In this document: piece by piece, positions 37,901 through 43,900 of the stretch
Layout: each line of letters opens with the position of its first letter
Position numbering within the stretch: the first letter of the stretch is position 1
From: Tribonema minus
Taxonomy: Eukaryota > Sar > Xanthophyceae > Tribonematales > Tribonemataceae
Direction: 5' to 3'
NCBI GenBank assembly: GCA_017506865.1
Contig: JAFCMP010000544.1
Location: 496,001 to 560,000 of the forward strand
DNA length: 64,000 nucleotides
Program-made: the position numbers and the translations under genes
The notes under the pieces: generated by a model
Database searches by the model: none
Told to the model about the DNA's origin: nothing
What the model saw: only the letters and a program-made list of their open reading frames with translations

Positions 37901-40900
37901 CCGCCTATGCTTGTACACGAGTCGCGATGTTGAAAATCTCTCATGTTCACTAGCAAGCAGCGCTAGATGATGCCTCCGCCAGTCTGCCTCCTTTGATGTC
38001 GCAGCCAGTTTGTCCCAGCAACTTCTTGACACAACGTGCCTCCAGGACAGCAGCAGCCGCGCGCAGCACCGCTGACACTGATATGCTGCCCGTCCGTTAC
38101 GTGCTGCGCGCTGCTGCTGCTGCTGCTGCTGATCATTGCCTCTGCAGGCCGCAGCAGCCGCCGCAGAAGCCGCCGCAGGCGCCCTTCTTTCTGCCCACCA
38201 CGCACAAGGGAGGCGCGGTATGTCGCTCCTTGAAGTTGCAAGTATCTCATGAAGTTGCAAGTTCCAAGTGCACTCTAGGAGGGCCGAAACGTGTGCATTC
38301 GGCGATGAGCTTGAAACGTGTGCATTCGGCGATGAGCTTTAGAGTATTGGCGGTGTCTGCGGCATTGCCTGACTTATACACCTCTTGAAAGAATTCTGCA
38401 GGCTGAGCCCTCAAATGGTGGGCATTTCTGTGCAGGATGCGCAAATTTTCTGCGAAGCAGGGTCCGGCTTGCTTTTGACGACACTAGCTGGAGCCAGCAG
38501 GATTGACTGGCGCAGCGTCAACTGTTGAAGTTTCAGATCGATCCGCATTTGTGCAGGTCATGGTCCCGTCTCTCGTCACATACCTTGCGCGAGTAGCGCA
38601 GCGTTTCATGGAGTGTTTATGTTTGTATGGACAAGAGACAGGTGCTGTGACGCGTTTGTAAGAAGCGACACAGATGGAAATGATCCGAATGTGTGCTGCA
38701 GTGCAGCGAGTTCAGCAGCAGCAGGCTCGCGCGTTCAGTGATGTCAGAGGGTCGTTAGCACTGACCCTGATGCGAGTGTGCTGAGCAGCGATGCACAGAC
38801 TTCAATGTTCAAGTGCTGCTGAACCTCGCGCTGCCGCTGCATGCTCCCCCCCCCCTTTAGGCTATCGTGATACGCATCCTGCAGATGTACCCAGACCTTG
38901 TAGCGCTGAAGCACGGCTTCGTGCAACACCCAAAGAGATCTGCGCTGCCGTCACGTCTCATTGCTGACAACCCCTTTGCCGCTGTTGCAGATGGAGCCCT
39001 CATTTGAGGCGGCTGCGCCTGAAGAGATTGCCGCTGCAACCGCTGCAGCCAACAGGTACGCCCCCCCCCCCCCCCCCCTGTATTTGCAATTCCGAAGCGG
39101 TTCAAATCAAATGCAGTGGGGCGCAGGCATGGAGAACTGCAACGCTGTAGCTGACCATGCCCGCAGGTTCAAGTGATGGTAAAGTGAAGGATGCGCTTTG
39201 ATGCGCGCAATGCTCGGGCTCTCGCACGTAGGTTCAAGTTATGATAAAGTGAAGATGTGCCTCGGTGCATGCAATGCTTGCTTTCTTGCACGTCGCAAAA
39301 CCCATTTTTTTGAACACATTCACAGCATCCATTGGAAGGTGGCATGCATGTGTGCTGTGCATATCATCCCCACCTTCCTGTCGTGCACTCCGTACCAGAC
39401 GTGCGACGCTAACACAGGCATTTCCGCAGCCACAACGCACTCAGCTCCTCAGCGCAGCCGCCGCCGCCGCCGCCACATGCGCCGCGCAGCGCGCCCGCCG
39501 CCGCCAACACGCGACGCGCTGCTGCTGCTGCTGCTGTTGACGCGTGCGAGGCACGCGTGACACTGACATGGACATTCTCGCAGACATGGAAACGAATCAG
39601 AAGATCGTAGAGCTCTAGGTGACAAGGTGTGGTGAGCCGCGAGTGCCTTCCACCAATAACCGTGGTCGCCGCTGCTGCAGTCATTGGCCTTCTTACGCGC
39701 TCAGCTCCTCACCGCCGCCGCCGCCGCCGATGCCGCCGCCTGCACTGCGCAGCGCGCCCGCCGCCGCCACACATGGCGAACCTGACCCCGCGGGCTGGGG
39801 CGCCGTGTGGTCCGACGACGAGGAGCTGGAAAAGTTGGGCGACAGCGCTCAGCAGCAGGGGGACAAGCAGGGGGTCGAAGCAGTGCTCGAGGGTGGTGGC
39901 GGCGCGGCGGCGGAGGGCAAGGCGGGCAAGAAGCAGCGCCGCAAGAAGCGCAAGGCCGAGGCAGACCTCGTGCTCGTGCGCGCGGCGGGCGACGCGTGAG
40001 TGGAACCGAGCGCACTCCAAGTTTTTGAAGTGCGGGTTGAGGCTGTGCGCACGGTTGTCGGTAGTGCGCATCCGTGCCTGCATGGCTTGTCATGTCTTAT
40101 GGAGGCAAATCGCGTGCAGGTGCGCACGTCGGGCGACGCGTGAGTGTAAACGAGCGCACTTCAAGTAGTTGAAGTACGTGTCATGCGCACGGTCGTCGTT
40201 AGTGCGGAGCGTGCCTGCATGCTTGGCGAGCGCTGCAGAGGAGAATGTTGTGCTCGTGCCACGGCGGGCGACGCGTGAGTGTGATTGAGTGCACTTCAAG
40301 TAGTTGAAGTATGGGTTGAGGGTGTGTGCGCAAAGCCGCTAGCGCGGAGCCGTGTCTGCATGGTTTCTCCGCCTCACGGAGGCGGACCTCGCGCCCGCAC
40401 ACGCGGCAGGCGGCGCGTGGGTGGGATGAGGGTACTTCAAGCAGTATGGGTCGTGGCCACGCCTACAGTTGTCGCTGGCGCCAAGCGTACCTGCATGGAT
40501 GGCTTGCGCTGCGAAGGCAGCTATTGTGCTGGTACACGCGGCTGGCAACGCGCGAGTGCTGTGCGCTCGATGGAGCACACTAGACAGTGATTTGAAGTGG
40601 GAACAAGCAGAAGTCAAGATTCACAGTGAAGTTTGTGACAGCTGGTTTCTTGGCGTGCACGTGTAAGCCTCTGAGATCCATTGGCTCTGGCAGGTCCTTC
40701 GCATCACTCCTGCAATTTGTCGGAGCTATGCTGATGGCATCGACTGCTACAAACGTACGTCAAAGGTCCATCATCAACGTTTGCAGGTGTCGACCAGGTC
40801 CCAGCAGTGCGTATGCGACTGTATGTCTGTGTTGCTGCTGCACGGCGCACGCACCACCCTTGACCTACCGCTACTGTAATCCTACGTGCAGGTTCAGCCC

Positions 40901-43900
40901 TACCGCTGCATAGGTCTCACCTGTCATCGGTTGTGCTGGCAACGCTTGACCTGAGAGACGCGTTGAAACTCAAATCCTGTCTGCACTCCGGCAGAAGCAC
41001 CCAGGACAGACATCATGAAAGTGAATTCTGCTGCTTTTCGGTGTCTTGCTCGCCTCATTTTGCCACTGCTTCCTTTTGCCATTCATTTTGCCACTGTTCT
41101 GCCACGCCAACCTCAGGGGCTCCCGCATCATGCACTCCGGCAAGATGGGGCGCGGCGATGCCGTAACTGCCGCCAGACGGCGCTTGCTGCTCCAGAGGTG
41201 AGCATCTCTGCACTGCAGCAGTGCATGTCTGAGATGTTCCGCAGCGTGCTGCTATGTAACGAGCTTCCGGCTTGGTTGGTAGGTGTTCATGTACTTCAAG
41301 TACTTGAAGTTGGTGACTCTTGCTCCTGGTGCGCAGCGCTCAAGCGATCACCATCACGCTTGCTATGACAGGGTTTTTTTGGGGGTCCGCTGTGCTTAAA
41401 AGAATCACCACTACTTCAAGTAGTTCATCGCAGCGACGCAATGTCGCCACGCCGTCCGTACCAACGCTCCGGTACCGCTGCAAGTGCGGTGGGTCAACGC
41501 GTGCGTCACGAGAGATGGTGCGGCCTGTGCGCGCTCGTGGGTTGACGGCAACATAACATTAGAGTTTGTACGCTTTGTGTACGAGAGTTCAGATGGCACC
41601 GTCATGCCCTGGACCGCAGAGGCATAACGGCGGCGTGCGTCTGGCGATCGCTAGCGATGCACCTGCAAGCACTCCAGACAAGCCTACTCTGAGGGCATGT
41701 CCCAAGCTTTGAAGTACACCTGACGATTGGCACCATAACATTGGTGCACTCAAGTATGCACGGCAGTTGAGTTCACAGATCATGTGGTACCGCAATCTGA
41801 GCTGTCGACTCCTGCATTCCCTGTACCTCATGCACACGCACGCATTCATCGTACCTCACGCGCAAGCACAAAGATGCGCCGCTGAATTTCCTCCTGCATT
41901 TGTCGTGCGCATGCGTGTTCAGGTGCCGCATGGCCGAGCTGCTGCACGCGTGCCACGAGGGCGCGTCCACGGGCGCCGCGCCTGACTACGCCAGCGTCAT
42001 GAAGCGGCTCACGTCGCTGGGGCCCTCGGCAGTCGACGTGGAGGTGCGTTGAGCGATGCCACACTTTCGTGACACTTTGCATCAGGAGTCGATGAATGTA
42101 GGTGGCGCCTTCACACTCGATGTGGAGGTGCGTTGAGCACTGTCATGCTCTCATGACGTTTGAAATTGTTTGGTAGGCCTCTAGGTCATTGATGCCACGC
42201 TTCGATGACACTATATTGTAGCAGGCCTTGATGAACGTAGGCCCCTTCACTCTGCACTCGCGGATGCGCCCTGGGCCCTCTGCCGTTGATGTGGAGGTGC
42301 GTTGAGCAGTGCCACACTCTCATGACTTTCAAAAGGGCCCTCATAAGCGCAGTTCTTTGATGCCACGCTTGCACGACTTTCAAAAGTCATAAATAAGTGT
42401 AGGTCGCCGCGCTCGACTACGCCAGCGTCATGAAGCGGCTCATGTCGCCGGGTCCCTCTGCCGTTGACGTGGAGGTGCGTCGAGCATCGCCACGCTTTTG
42501 CGACTTGCAAAAGGCCTTGATAAGCGTAGGTATTTGATGCCACACTTGCACGACCTTTAAAAGTGCTTGATAAGTGTAGGGCGCCGCGCCCGACTACGAC
42601 AGCGTCATGAAAGCGGCTCACGTCGCTGGGACCCTCTGCCGTCGATGTGGAGGTGCGTTGAGCAATGCCACGCTCAGATGAACACTATACTGTAACAGGC
42701 GTTGATGATTGGAGGCGTCTTCACTCGACGTGGAGGTGCATTGAGCAGTGCCACACTTTCAAAAGGCCTTGATAAGTGCAGGTGTCTCATGCCACGCTCA
42801 GATGGCACTAATAAACTGTAACAGGCCTTGATCCATGTAGGCCCCTTCATTCAGCACTCGCAAATACCCCCTGGTCCCTCGGCCGTCGATGTGGAGGTGC
42901 GTCGAGCGATGCCAGGCTTCCATGACACTTTTGCATCAGGTGTCGATGAATGTAGGCCCCTTCACTCGGCACTCGCAAGCTCGCCCTGGGCCCTCGGCCG
43001 TCGACGTAAGGGTGCGTTGAGCGATGCCACACCTTCATGACGCTTTTGCATCAGGCGCTAATGAGTGAAGATCCCCTCGCTCGGTGCTCGCAAATACGCC
43101 CTGGCTGCCATTCAGACGGAGGACCGCAGTGACGTTGAGAAATGTGATTGTTAGGTTCTTTTCGGATCAACCTGAAAGCTGAGCGGGCGAACAGCTCCGC
43201 AAGTTGTGTGCACGGCATTTCTGTCCTATGGTGCTGTGGTGCTGTTACATAGGCGTATGGGACAGATGGCAGTGATCGCGCTAGCCTCTGCCTCGGTCTC
43301 GCAGCTACTTCATTGTAAGCTACTCCTGGACTTAACCGCACACAATCTTATACTTCTACTTCAACGTAGGAAGCGTCGCAGCAAAACTGTGGCTCCGTCT
43401 TTCTTGCATCGCTGATGAACACATACGCGGCGCGTCCCTTACTGCCCCCTGCCGCGCCCGCTTCTGCGCGCAGATGGCAGCGCTCTGCACCGGCGCCCAA
43501 GACGCGGAGGGGGTGCAGCTGCTGCGCCTTACGGCCGACTTCCTGTTGGCTGAGCTGAGGTATGTTCCGTATGCTTGCATGCTCTTGCTGATGGTGTGTA
43601 GACGCTCTCAATTTCATCCAAGGCGACGGGCACTACGGGGGAGCTGCTGGGGCTGCGGGCAGAGCCAGTGCTGAGCGTCACAGGTTGTTGTGCCGCATTA
43701 GCAAGGGGTCACACGCTACCGTGGCGACAATGAGGGTGTCGATTGCTGGTTGCGTGCGAAGTTGCAGCTCACTTTGCAAGGCGCAACGACGCCCACCGGC
43801 ATTCCGCCTGCTAGCGCGCACGGTGAACGCTGCCAGCTCAGCACCGCCGTTGTTGCCCGGGGGTGAGTGTGACGACGGTTAGCGGAGCGCTGCTGGCAGG

